In this document: piece by piece, positions 8,613 through 15,939 of the stretch
Layout of the letters: every line of letters begins with the position of its first letter
Numbering within the stretch: the stretch's first letter is position 1
From: Azospirillum canadense
Lineage (GTDB): Bacteria; Pseudomonadota; Alphaproteobacteria; Azospirillales; Azospirillaceae
NCBI RefSeq assembly: GCF_025961225.1
Contig: NZ_JAOQNG010000001.1
Span: 1,153,001-1,217,000 of the forward strand
DNA: 64,000 nt
Direction of reading: 5' to 3'
Notes under the pieces: generated by a model
Database searches by the model: none
What the model was told of the DNA's origin: nothing
What the model saw: only the letters and a program-made list of their open reading frames with translations
Made by a program: the position numbers and the translations under genes

Positions 8613-9644
8613 GTGGGCATGCAAGGAACGGCAGCGTTGGTGCTTTGGTTCGCCCTCATCCTCGTCGGGATCGGGGCGATGCAATGGGGATCGCAGCGGG
8701 TGTGCGCCCTGCTTGGCGAACTGCGCAAGCATTGGGGGATCGCGGAAACCGGCGGGGGCGCTCTCCTCGGTTTGGCGACGGCCAGCCCGGAGATTTCGGT
8801 CAACATCGCCAGCGTCGCGCTGGGCTGGCCGGACATCGGGCTGGGCACGGCGCTCGGCTCGAACGTGCCGGCGCTGCCGCTGGTCTTCGTCATCTCCTAC
8901 GTCTCGACTCGCTGGCATCGCCGCCGCGCCATGGCGGAGCACCGTCAGGCCCCCGACTCGGCGCCGCCCCCGCCCATGCCCCAGGTGAAGGAACAGGCGG
9001 TGTGGCTCCAGATGCTGCCCTACCTGCTGGTCGTTGCACTCCTCGCCGCGCTGACGCTGACGCCGGGCTGGGAGGGGTTGCAGCCGCTGGACGGGCTCGT
9101 CCTGGCGGTCGCCTGCGGCGCCTATATGGTGCGGGCGCTCAGGGCGCCGGGGGAGCGGGTGCCCTGCCAGTCGCCCGGGCGCAAGACGCTGGCAGCACTG
9201 CCGGGCTTCGCGGCGATTGCGGCGGGCGCGCTGGTCGCGGTGCTGGCCTCCCGCCAGCTGAACCAGGCGCTGGGCATTTCGGACCTCGTCGGTGGGCTGT
9301 TCATCACCGGCTTCCTGTGCGCCCTGCCGGAAAGCTTCAGCGCGTGGCGGCTGTCGCGGTCGGGGCGGGCGACGTCAGCCGTGTCGGCGGCGGTGGCCGA
9401 CGGAATCTACTCCCTGACGCTGGCCATGCTGCCGCTGTCGATCGTCGGCGCCGCTGTTGGGAACGTGGCGCTCTACGCCCTGAACCTCGGGTTCCTCGGC
9501 GCCGTGCTGCTGGGCTACATGGCGTTGAACCGGCGCGTCGTGGCGGGGGAGGCGCGCAGCAGCTTGCTGACGCCGGCGCGGGTCGGCGTCTTCGCGGTCG
9601 GCTACTGTGCCTACGTGATGGTGGCGGTGCGGCTGATCGCTTGA
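8613..9644 (+). CDS. CaCA-superfamily sodium/calcium exchanger-like membrane protein
   Basis: 343 aa (GTG at 8613; ATG at 8619 is an alternative). About ten hydrophobic segments lie in two halves around a hydrophilic loop (residues ~105-130, with RRRAMAEHRQ and APPPPMPQ). Each half has the alpha-repeat of the family: GLATASPEISVNIASVALG plus GTALGSNV in the first half, and GLFITGFLCALPESFSAW in the second. The acidic residues in PE(I/S)S match the ion-binding Glu of YrbG-like exchangers. It stands alone between oppositely oriented genes. Which cations it exchanges cannot be told. Confidence 0.82.
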   Translation: MGMQGTAALVLWFALILVGIGAMQWGSQRVCALLGELRKHWGIAETGGGALLGLATASPEISVNIASVALGWPDIGLGTALGSNVPALPLVFVISYVSTRWHRRRAMAEHRQAPDSAPPPPMPQVKEQAVWLQMLPYLLVVALLAALTLTPGWEGLQPLDGLVLAVACGAYMVRALRAPGERVPCQSPGRKTLAALPGFAAIAAGALVAVLASRQLNQALGISDLVGGLFITGFLCALPESFSAWRLSRSGRATSAVSAAVADGIYSLTLAMLPLSIVGAAVGNVALYALNLGFLGAVLLGYMALNRRVVAGEARSSLLTPARVGVFAVGYCAYVMVAVRLIA

Positions 9645-9669
9645 CTGCGGGTCGCCTGACGCCGGAATG

Positions 9670-10491
9670 TCAGGCGAACCAGGCGGCCAGTGCGCCGATG
9701 GCGGCGCGGATGTAGCCCTGCTCGTCGGTCCAGACCAGTTTGGCGGTGATGGCGAGCGAGGCGACGACCAGCATCGGCCGGACGATGGCCGCCCCGTTGC
9801 GGATGACCATCTGCGCGCCGAGCTGCGCGCCCAGCGACTGCCCCACGCCCATCAGCAGGCCGGCGACCCAGACGATGTGCCCGCCCATCAGGAAGAACAG
9901 CAGCGCTGCGATGTTGCTGGTGAAGTTCAGCACCTTCGTGTGCGCCGTCGCCTTGCGCAGGTTGAAGCCCAGCAGCGAGACGAAGGCGATGGCGAAGAAG
10001 GTGCCGGTGCCCGGCCCGAAGAAGCCGTCGTAGAAGCCGATACCCGTCCCGGCGAGCAGGGCGAAGGCGCGCTCCCCGATGCGCTGATGCGCGTCGATCT
10101 CGCCGGCCTTGGGCGTGACCATCAGCCAGACGGCGATGCCGACCAGCAGGACCGGGATGACGTTGCGCAGGAAGCCGGGGTCGAGCATCTGCACGATGAT
10201 GGCGCCGATCGCCGACCCGGCGAAGGTGCAGGCGATCATCGACGCCATCTCGCGCGGCTTCACCTCGCCGTCGCGCGTGAACTTCAGCGCCGCGGAGAAG
10301 GACCCGAAGCTCGACTGGACCTTGTTGGTGGCCAGCGACTCGGCGGGCGACAACCCGGCCCACAGCAGGGCGGGCAGGGTCAGCAGCCCGCCGCCGCCGG
10401 CGATGGCGTCCACGAAGCCGGCGAGCAGGCCGACGCCGAACAGCATGCCCAGCGTGTCGAGCGCCAGGCCGTGGAAGGAGAACAGGTCCAT
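9670..10491 (-). CDS. TSUP-family permease (TauE/SafE-like)
   Basis: 273 aa with eight or so membrane helices. Family marks are GLLAGFVDAIAGGGGLLTLPALL at the N-terminus, LATNKVQSSFGSFSA, GFYDGFFGPGTGTF in the middle and HTKVLNFTSNIAALL. TSUP permeases move sulfite, sulfoacetate, sulfonates or other organic anions across the inner membrane. It starts 10 bases after the thiE stop, so it is probably the last gene of the fba-thiE transcript. That context does not reveal the substrate. Confidence 0.88.
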   Translation of the reverse strand: MDLFSFHGLALDTLGMLFGVGLLAGFVDAIAGGGGLLTLPALLWAGLSPAESLATNKVQSSFGSFSAALKFTRDGEVKPREMASMIACTFAGSAIGAIIVQMLDPGFLRNVIPVLLVGIAVWLMVTPKAGEIDAHQRIGERAFALLAGTGIGFYDGFFGPGTGTFFAIAFVSLLGFNLRKATAHTKVLNFTSNIAALLFFLMGGHIVWVAGLLMGVGQSLGAQLGAQMVIRNGAAIVRPMLVVASLAITAKLVWTDEQGYIRAAIGALAAWFA

Positions 10492-10501
10492 GTCGTCGCG
10501 C

Positions 10502-11152
10502 TCAGTCCGCCGAGGCCTCGGCTATGGCCGTGTTGAAGGCCTTCACGGCGGCGCCGGGGCCGCCCGGGTGATGCCACACGGCGCTGACCACCGCCAGGAA
10601 ATCCGCCCCCGCCGTGACCAGCGGGCCGCAGTTTTCCGGCGTGATGCCGCCGATGGCGACGCAGGGGACCTCCATCAGCTCCGACCACCAGCGCAGCAGC
10701 TCCGGCTCGGCCTTGTAATCCGCCTCCTTGGTGGAGGTCGGGAAGAAGGCGCCGAAGGCGACGTAGTCCGCCCCAGCCTCGCCCGCTTCCATGGCGAGAT
10801 GGCGGCTGTCGTGGCAGGTCACGCCGACGATGGCGTCGCGGCCGAGGATCTTGCGCGCCTGGTCGTAGGGCGTGTCCTTCTGCCCCACATGCACGCCGTC
10901 GCAGCCGGTCTCGCGCGCCAGCTGGGGATGGTCGTTCAGGATGAAGGCGACTCCGCGGTCCTGGGCGATGGGACGCAGCGCGTCGCAGGCCCGGCGGATG
11001 GCGTCGTCGGAACAATCCTTCATGCGCAGCTGCACGCAGGCGACGTCGCCGGCGTCCAGCGCCTCCGCCAGCAACGGCGCGAACGCCGCCGGCTCCAGGG
11101 CCGGCGGCGTCACGAGGTAGAGCCGACAGGTCGGTTCGTTACCTTGGGGCAA
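10502..11152 (-). CDS. thiE: Thiamine-phosphate synthase
   Basis: 216 aa. Joins HMP-pyrophosphate and the thiazole phosphate to give thiamine phosphate. TIM-barrel motifs: [13 protein letters not shown] (QLRxK), [57 protein letters not shown] and a phosphate loop [11 protein letters not shown]. It starts with TTG at 11152. The ribosome site AAGGAG overlaps the fba stop codon six bases upstream, so translation is coupled to fba. Thiamine diphosphate is the cofactor of transketolase, encoded 5 kb away. No TPP riboswitch is visible in front of fba. Confidence 0.93.
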   Translation of the reverse strand: MPQGNEPTCRLYLVTPPALEPAAFAPLLAEALDAGDVACVQLRMKDCSDDAIRRACDALRPIAQDRGVAFILNDHPQLARETGCDGVHVGQKDTPYDQARKILGRDAIVGVTCHDSRHLAMEAGEAGADYVAFGAFFPTSTKEADYKAEPELLRWWSELMEVPCVAIGGITPENCGPLVTAGADFLAVVSAVWHHPGGPGAAVKAFNTAIAEASAD

Positions 11153-11155
11153 CCC

Positions 11156-12085
11156 TTACTCCTTGCCCTGATAGATCTTCATGATCCGGTCGAGCAGCTT
11201 CAGGGCGTCCTCACGCGGACGCTGGAAGGCGTTGCGGCCGATGATCGAGCCGTTGCCGCCGCCGTCGCGGATGGCGCGGGCGTCCTCGAACACCGCATCC
11301 TCGCCCTTGGTGGCGCCGCCCGAGAAGACCACGATGCGGCGGCCGTTGAAGGCGCACTGCATGATGTGGCGGACGCGGTCGGCCTGGGTGGCGATCTGGA
11401 TGCCCTTGGACTCGTAGACCTTCTTGGCTTCCGCCTGCTCCAGATGGGCCGACGGCAGCTTCACCTTGATGATGTGGGCGCCCAGTAGCGCGGCCATGTG
11501 GGCGGCGTAGCCGATCACGTCCATGGCCAGCTCGCCGTCCTTGGAAATGTTGCCGCCGCGCGGGTAGGACCACAGCACGGTCGGCAGGCCGACCGACTTG
11601 GCCTCCTTCGACAGCTCGCGGATCTCCTCGTACTGGTTGTACATGGAGTCGGAGCCGGGGTATATCGTGAAGCCGATGGCCGACGCGCCGATGCGCAGGG
11701 CGTCCTGGACGGAGGCGGTCACGGCTTGGTCGGCCGCTTCCTTCTGCGTGGACAGGCTGTTGGCGCTGTTCATCTTCAGGATCAGCGGGATCGAGCCGGC
11801 GAAGGTCGACGCGCCGGCTTCCAGCGAACCCAGCGGAGCGGCGTAGGCGTTGCAGCCCGCGTCGATGGCCAGCTGGTAATGGTAATGCGGGTCGTAGCCC
11901 GGCTCGTTCGGCGCAAAGCTGCGCGCCGGGCCGTGCTCGAAGCCCTGGTCGACCGGAAGGATCACCAACTTACCGGTGCCGCCCAGCTTGCCTTCCATGA
12001 GAATGCGGGCGAGGTTGGCCTTCACGCCCGGGTTGTCGCTCTCGTAGTTCGCAAGAATTTCTTTAACGCGGCGAGTGAGCTTCAT
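11156..12085 (-). CDS. fbaB: Class I fructose-bisphosphate aldolase, DhnA/FbaB type
   Basis: 309 aa. Cleaves fructose 1,6-bisphosphate through a Schiff base, without metal. The archaeal-type (DhnA) barrel is recognised by VILPVDQGFEHGP, ALRIGASAIGFTIYPGSD, the catalytic strand GAHIIKVKLP with its Schiff-base Lys, and the phosphate-binding loop RRIVVFSGGATKGE followed by GGGNGSIIGRNAFQRP. It heads the fba-thiE-TSUP set and shares direction with gap and tkt downstream in the map, forming a central-carbon neighbourhood. An AT-rich upstream region with TATACT may hold its promoter. Confidence 0.93.
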   Translation of the reverse strand: MKLTRRVKEILANYESDNPGVKANLARILMEGKLGGTGKLVILPVDQGFEHGPARSFAPNEPGYDPHYHYQLAIDAGCNAYAAPLGSLEAGASTFAGSIPLILKMNSANSLSTQKEAADQAVTASVQDALRIGASAIGFTIYPGSDSMYNQYEEIRELSKEAKSVGLPTVLWSYPRGGNISKDGELAMDVIGYAAHMAALLGAHIIKVKLPSAHLEQAEAKKVYESKGIQIATQADRVRHIMQCAFNGRRIVVFSGGATKGEDAVFEDARAIRDGGGNGSIIGRNAFQRPREDALKLLDRIMKIYQGKE

Positions 12086-12439
12086 GTGGCTCTTCCCCTT
12101 GGGGCTTTGTTCGGAAATGCGGCCCTAATAGCCCAGCGTGGCCCCATTTGCAACGTCGGGAGGGGTGTAATGCGGCGTTTCACGGCGGCAAACGGGCTTA
12201 TTCAGTCTGTCTAGCCGCTTCGGCCAGGGGCCCGCCGATGTCACGTTCATATGAAGTATACAAACGAAATTCATATCAAACAGCGAAGGTACCCAAGAAT
12301 AGACCGTTCGATCTCCGCCAGCGTTGGGGGCGGCGCGCATCGGTGTCTTGCGGGTGCTGCATCAACGCGTGCAAAGGCGCGCCGGCGTCCCGGCGCACCT
12401 TTGGGTGAAGCAAGCAACCGCCGGCCGGAAGACGGCTGA
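12086..12439. other. 354-base gene-free region with AT-rich patch and stem-loop
   Basis: No convincing gene. The stretch 12246-12280 is unusually AT-rich for this genome, with palindrome TTCATATGAA (12246-12255) and a half copy TTCATAT at 12270. On the minus strand TATACT (12255-12260) could be the -10 box for fba; no good -35 is seen. Near the other end a 14-bp stem with one mismatch (12372-12385 / 12390-12403) lies downstream of the small membrane-protein gene and may end its transcript, though it lacks a T-run. Confidence 0.5.
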
Positions 12440-12667
12440 TCAAAGAGCGGAATGCACCGCGACGTAGAGGCCGTAGCCGACGCCCGCAACGACGCACCAC
12501 GCCCCGGCGGCGAGGCCGACCCAGAGGGCGATCAGCTTCACGCCGCGGATTTTGTCGACGTGCGGTTCGGGGAAGGGGATGGCGCGGCTCAGCCCATCCG
12601 GGCGCTCGTGGCGCGGGGGGTGATCGTCGAAGCCGGTCTCGGAGCGCAGGGGAGTCGTCGTCGTCAT
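12440..12667 (-). CDS. Small single-pass membrane protein, function unknown
   Basis: 75 aa from the ATG at 12667. A polar N-terminus rich in Asp, His, Pro and Arg (residues 1-42) is followed by one strongly hydrophobic helix, LIALWVGLAAGAWCVVAGVGYGLYVAV, and a two- to three-residue tail. The frame is open back to 12796, but only the shorter start avoids unlike sequence. I do not recognise the family. It is a lone gene between fba and the 145-aa hypothetical, reading leftward. Codon third positions are GC-rich as in real genes nearby. Confidence 0.6.
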   Translation of the reverse strand: MTTTTPLRSETGFDDHPPRHERPDGLSRAIPFPEPHVDKIRGVKLIALWVGLAAGAWCVVAGVGYGLYVAVHSAL

Positions 12668-12792
12668 CGGGGTGAGTACCGCTTCATGTCCGTTGGTGTA
12701 ACAGTACACCACCTTTGATCGGGTTGATTCGGGGAAAAAGCGGTATCCTTTAGTGATAGACAAAGGCGCCGAGGGGCGCCGAAGTGCGCCGA

Positions 12793-13230
12793 TCACCCCG
12801 CGGACGTTTGGCCGGGGCTCCCTTTCGCCAGATGCTGCCGGCAGGCCGCGACCGGATCGCGGGCGCCGCGCAGGTCGAGCGCCGCGGGCGGTTCAGTGAG
12901 CACGGTCGACCCCATCCGTTCGGCGATGCTTGTCAGCGTCGCGGCGACTGGCGCCGGGCCGGTGAACAGGATCGCCTTGATCCCGGCGGCGAGCGCGCCC
13001 TGGGCGTCGCCCGCCCGGTCGGCGCAGTCGAGCACGGCGGTCAACCCGACCGACGGCCACTCCGCCGCCGCCCGCGCGACCAGCTCGCGGAACCACAGGG
13101 CCCCGCCGTGCGCCGCCCCCGCCGGAGCGCTGACCAGCCGCACGGGCACGCCGAGGTCCGCCGCCGCCGCGCAGGCCGCGCGGGCGTCGTCGAGGCTGTG
13201 AACGCGAATAGCCGGTGTGGTCGTGGTCAT
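12793..13230 (-). CDS. Conserved hypothetical protein, cytosolic alpha/beta
   Basis: 145 aa from the ATG at 13230 (MTTTTPAIRVHS); an ATG three codons upstream is possible. Alternating hydrophobic strands and Ala-rich helices (DDARAACAAAADLGVPVRLVSAP, GLTAVLDCADRAGDAQGALAAGIKAILFTGP) suggest a compact alpha/beta fold. The last strand-loop resembles a piece of a phosphate-binding barrel, but no catalytic motif can be named. Similar small genes sit near fba/thiE in related alphaproteobacteria as far as I recall. It reads toward the small membrane-protein gene, and its start faces the HicB gene. Confidence 0.65.
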   Translation of the reverse strand: MTTTTPAIRVHSLDDARAACAAAADLGVPVRLVSAPAGAAHGGALWFRELVARAAAEWPSVGLTAVLDCADRAGDAQGALAAGIKAILFTGPAPVAATLTSIAERMGSTVLTEPPAALDLRGARDPVAACRQHLAKGSPGQTSAG

Positions 13231-13339
13231 CGGGCGGCCCATGATCCTGTTGAGCGTGCGCGAATTGAGGCAGGTCAAACCCCTGCATCACCGGCGAGGC
13301 TATCCTCGCAACCGAACGCATCCCCTGGGGTCGCCGCCG

Positions 13340-13699
13340 ATGATGGACTATAAGGGCTACAAGGCCCAGATCGACTTCGACAACGAGGCCGGCATTTTCG
13401 TCGGGGAGGTCATCAACACGCGCGACGGGATCACCTTCACCGGCCGCTCGGTGGACGAGTTGAGGACCGCGTTCCGCAAGGCGGTGGACGACTATCTGGA
13501 GATGGCCTGCGATATGGCCGGCAACACCGACCAGCCGCTGTCCGGCAAGCTCGCCATCCGCGTCAACCCGACGCTGCACCGCGCCATCGCCACCTGCGCG
13601 GAGCGGGAAGGGAAGAGCGTCGCCGCCTGGGTCGCCGACCGGCTGAGCGAAGCGACCGGCGTGAATTCCGTCAAAATCGGTGCTGTCAAGATCGGCTAG
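13340..13699 (+). CDS. HicB-family protein (solitary antitoxin-like)
   Basis: 119 aa from ATG at 13340. Residues 1-60 form the partial RNase-H-like HicB domain: YKAQIDFDNEAGIFVGEVINTRDGITF, then SVDELRTAFRKAVDDYLEMA. Residues ~68-110 form a ribbon-helix-helix DNA-binding segment, GKLAIRVNPTLHRAIATCAEREGKSVAAWVADRL. HicB normally neutralises the HicA mRNA interferase and represses the pair. No HicA-sized gene lies upstream (the next gene is on the other strand) or downstream. It is therefore an orphan, perhaps an autonomous regulator. Its 3' end overlaps the convergent glycosyltransferase gene by 14 bases. Confidence 0.85.
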   Translation: MMDYKGYKAQIDFDNEAGIFVGEVINTRDGITFTGRSVDELRTAFRKAVDDYLEMACDMAGNTDQPLSGKLAIRVNPTLHRAIATCAEREGKSVAAWVADRLSEATGVNSVKIGAVKIG

Positions 13700-14705
13700 C
13701 GCGGGTCTCCATCACGTCCCGGTAGAAGGCCTCGATCTCCACGAGGCGGCCGTCCTGGTCGAAGCGGCTGAGGTCCGCGTCGTAGCGCGGCGGGCGTCGC
13801 GCGTGGGCATGGCGCAGCGCCGCGGCAAGCGCGTCCACGTCGTCCAGCGCCACAAGCTCCGCCGGGTAACCGGGCAGCAGCGCCATCGCCCCCTGCGACC
13901 GCGTCGCGACGATGGGCGTCCCGGCGTCCAGCGCCTCCAGGAACACCAGCCCGAAGGGCTCGTCCCGCGACGGCGAGACGAACAGGTCGAAGGCCTGGAA
14001 CAGGTTGCGCGCGTCGCCACGGAAACCGGTGAAGTGGACGTCGGCCGGCGCCGTGCTTTCCAGGGCCGCGCGCTCCGGTCCGTCACCAACGACCACCAGC
14101 CGCGCGTCGGGCAGGGCGGCGCGGCGGAAGGCCTCGATCAGCAGGTCGCAGCCCTTGGCCGGGATCAGGTGGCCGACAAAGCCGATCAGGAAACCCGTGC
14201 CGTCGCCGGCCAGCGCGCACCGCTCCCGCGCGACGGCGTCCGGAGTGAGGCGCGGCTGCGGCCGGTACCACAGGTCGATGCGCGCCGTCCGCCCTTGGTA
14301 GCCGGTGGAGACGCCCGTCCGCTGCCAGTCCGTGGTGCAGATCAGCCCATCAACGCGCTTGTAGCTGTCGTGGCGGTAGTCGAGGTGGATGGTGGACACC
14401 ACCGGCACCCGGCCGGCGACCCGCGGCAGCAGGCGGCTGGCCCGCCCGCCATGCGCGTGGACCACATCGGGGCGGAAACGCCGGACCGTGGTCCAGGCTT
14501 TCCAGGACCAGAAAGGGCGCGTCAAGGTTTCGACGCGGACGGCCGGGTCAAGCCAATCCCGGATGGAGACGCCGTTCCCATCCACGCAGTCCCGGCGCAG
14601 GAGCAGAAGCACTTCGTGCCGCCGCGCCTGCGCGTTCGCCAGCTCCGCCACATGCCGCTCGGCGCCGCGGAAGCCCTTCGACAGGATGGTTTGCAGGATC
14701 CTCAT
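13686..14705 (-). CDS. Glycosyltransferase family 4 protein
   Basis: 339 aa, GT-B fold. The N-terminal domain begins MRILQTILSKGFRGAERHVAELA (nucleotide-sugar glycosyltransferase start with the ERHV helix) and contains DVVHAHGGRASRLLP. The C-terminal domain has IGFVGHLIPAKGCDLLIEAFR, LVVVGDGPERAAL and the donor-binding SPSRDEPFGLVFLEALDAGTPIVAT (EPFGLxxLEA). It probably transfers a sugar to a lipid- or glycan-linked acceptor at the cytosolic face of the membrane. It is isolated from the main polysaccharide locus at 36-45 kb and precedes the gap terminator region in the leftward direction. Confidence 0.88.
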   Translation of the reverse strand: MRILQTILSKGFRGAERHVAELANAQARRHEVLLLLRRDCVDGNGVSIRDWLDPAVRVETLTRPFWSWKAWTTVRRFRPDVVHAHGGRASRLLPRVAGRVPVVSTIHLDYRHDSYKRVDGLICTTDWQRTGVSTGYQGRTARIDLWYRPQPRLTPDAVARERCALAGDGTGFLIGFVGHLIPAKGCDLLIEAFRRAALPDARLVVVGDGPERAALESTAPADVHFTGFRGDARNLFQAFDLFVSPSRDEPFGLVFLEALDAGTPIVATRSQGAMALLPGYPAELVALDDVDALAAALRHAHARRPPRYDADLSRFDQDGRLVEIEAFYRDVMETRASRS

Positions 14706-14770
14706 AAAGCCCGGGCGCCGTTGTTGCCGACTGATGCGGTTGTAGTCGCTCTGCTCCGCTCCACAAAGAA

Positions 14771-14798
14771 AAAGGCGCTCCGTTGCCGGAGCGCCTTT
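14771..14798 (-). terminator. Intrinsic terminator of gap
   Basis: A 12-bp perfect stem (14771-14782 / 14787-14798, loop of four) lies 22 bases beyond the gap stop codon. Read on the minus strand it is followed by TTTCTTT after the stem's own T-run. This is a strong Rho-independent terminator for the tkt-gap direction. Confidence 0.85.
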
Positions 14799-14820
14799 CC
14801 CTTGGTCAAAGAGCGTGAGC

Positions 14821-15828
14821 TTACTTCGCGTTCGCCATGGCGACGGCGGTGTCGCTCATGCGGTTGGAGAAGCCCCACTCGTTGTCGTACCAGGTCATGA
14901 TGCGGACGAAGGTCCCGTCGATGACCTTGGTCTCGTTCAGCGCGAAGATCGAGCTGTGCGGGTCGTGGTTGAAGTCGGTGGAGACCAGATCCTCGGTGTA
15001 GACGCCGAGGATGCCCTTCAGCGGGCCGTTGGCGGCGTCGCTGATCGCCTTGCTGATTTCCTCCGCGCTGGTGGCGCGCTTGGTGGTGAACTTGAAGTCC
15101 ACGACCGACACGTTGGGCGAGGGAACGCGGATCGAAGTGCCGTCCAGCTTGCCCTTCAGCTCCGGCAGCACCTTGCCGACGGCCTTGGCGGCGCCGGTGG
15201 AGGTCGGGATCAGGTTCAGGGCCGCGGCGCGGGCGCGGTGCAGGTCCTTGTGGTTCGTGTCCACGATCCGCTGGTCACCCGTGTAGGAGTGGATCGTGGT
15301 CATGAAGCCGCGCTCGATGCCGATCAGGTTGTTCAGCACGAAGGCGACCGGAGCCAGGCAGTTCGTGGTGCACGACGCGTTCGACACGATGCGGTGCTCG
15401 GCCTTCAGCTGGTCGTGGTTCACGCCGTAGACGACCGTGATGTCCTCGTCCGTCGCCGGGGCGGAGATCAGCACCTTCTCCGCGCCGGCTTCCAGGTGCT
15501 TGGCGGCGTCGGCGCGCTTGGTGAAGATGCCCGAGCATTCCATGGCGATCTGGACGTTCAGATCCTTCCACGGCAGCTTGGCCGGGTCACGCTCCTGCAC
15601 GACCTTGATCGAGTGGCCGTTCACGATCAGCTCACCATCGCGGGTCTCGATGGTGCCGGGGAAGCGGCCGTGGACGCTGTCGTACTTCAGCAGGTGGGCG
15701 TTGGCCTTGAGGTCGGCGAGGTCGTTGATCGCCACGACCTCCACATCCTTGCGACCGCTCTCGTAAATGGCCCGCAGGACCAGACGGCCAATGCGGCCAA
15801 ACCCGTTGATCGCAACCCGAACAGCCAT
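14821..15828 (-). CDS. gap: Glyceraldehyde-3-phosphate dehydrogenase, type I
   Basis: 335 aa. Oxidises glyceraldehyde 3-phosphate with NAD and phosphate to 1,3-bisphosphoglycerate. Rossmann start VRVAINGFGRIGRLVLRA; active-site SNASCTTNCLAP with Cys153; catalytic His region IHSYTGDQRIVDTNHKDLHRARAAALNLIPTSTGAAKA (split across two known motifs); WYDNEWGFSNRMSDT near the end. ATG at 15828 follows GGAGGAATACA, a strong ribosome site. It lies 111 bases after tkt in the same direction, with GC-rich hairpins between, and ends at a clear intrinsic terminator. Confidence 0.97.
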   Translation of the reverse strand: MAVRVAINGFGRIGRLVLRAIYESGRKDVEVVAINDLADLKANAHLLKYDSVHGRFPGTIETRDGELIVNGHSIKVVQERDPAKLPWKDLNVQIAMECSGIFTKRADAAKHLEAGAEKVLISAPATDEDITVVYGVNHDQLKAEHRIVSNASCTTNCLAPVAFVLNNLIGIERGFMTTIHSYTGDQRIVDTNHKDLHRARAAALNLIPTSTGAAKAVGKVLPELKGKLDGTSIRVPSPNVSVVDFKFTTKRATSAEEISKAISDAANGPLKGILGVYTEDLVSTDFNHDPHSSIFALNETKVIDGTFVRIMTWYDNEWGFSNRMSDTAVAMANAK

Positions 15829-15856
15829 TGTATTCCTCCAGTCTGGCTTTCCCCGA

Positions 15857-15914
15857 CCCCGGGCGCTCGGCCCGGGGCGGCAACTCTCCGCCCCCGGGCC
15901 AGCGGCCCCGGGGC
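15857..15914 (-). repeat. Two GC-rich hairpins between tkt and gap
   Basis: Two stems lie in the leader of gap: 15857-15864 with 15870-15877 (8 bp, perfect), and 15890-15900 with 15904-15914 (10 of 11 pairs). The transcript from tkt would pass both before the gap ribosome site. They could stabilise a processed gap mRNA or attenuate read-through. No T-run follows, so they are not simple terminators. Confidence 0.5.
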
Positions 15915-15939
15915 GCTGAACCGATAATGGTCGGTCTTT

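Noticed and set aside
12086..12439. TPP riboswitch in front of the operon containing thiE
   Set aside because: The leader lacks the conserved thi-box sequence, and thiE lies inside the fba transcript.
13279..13339. HicA toxin upstream of HicB
   Set aside because: Only 61 bases separate HicB from the divergent gene, too short for a HicA of about 60 codons.
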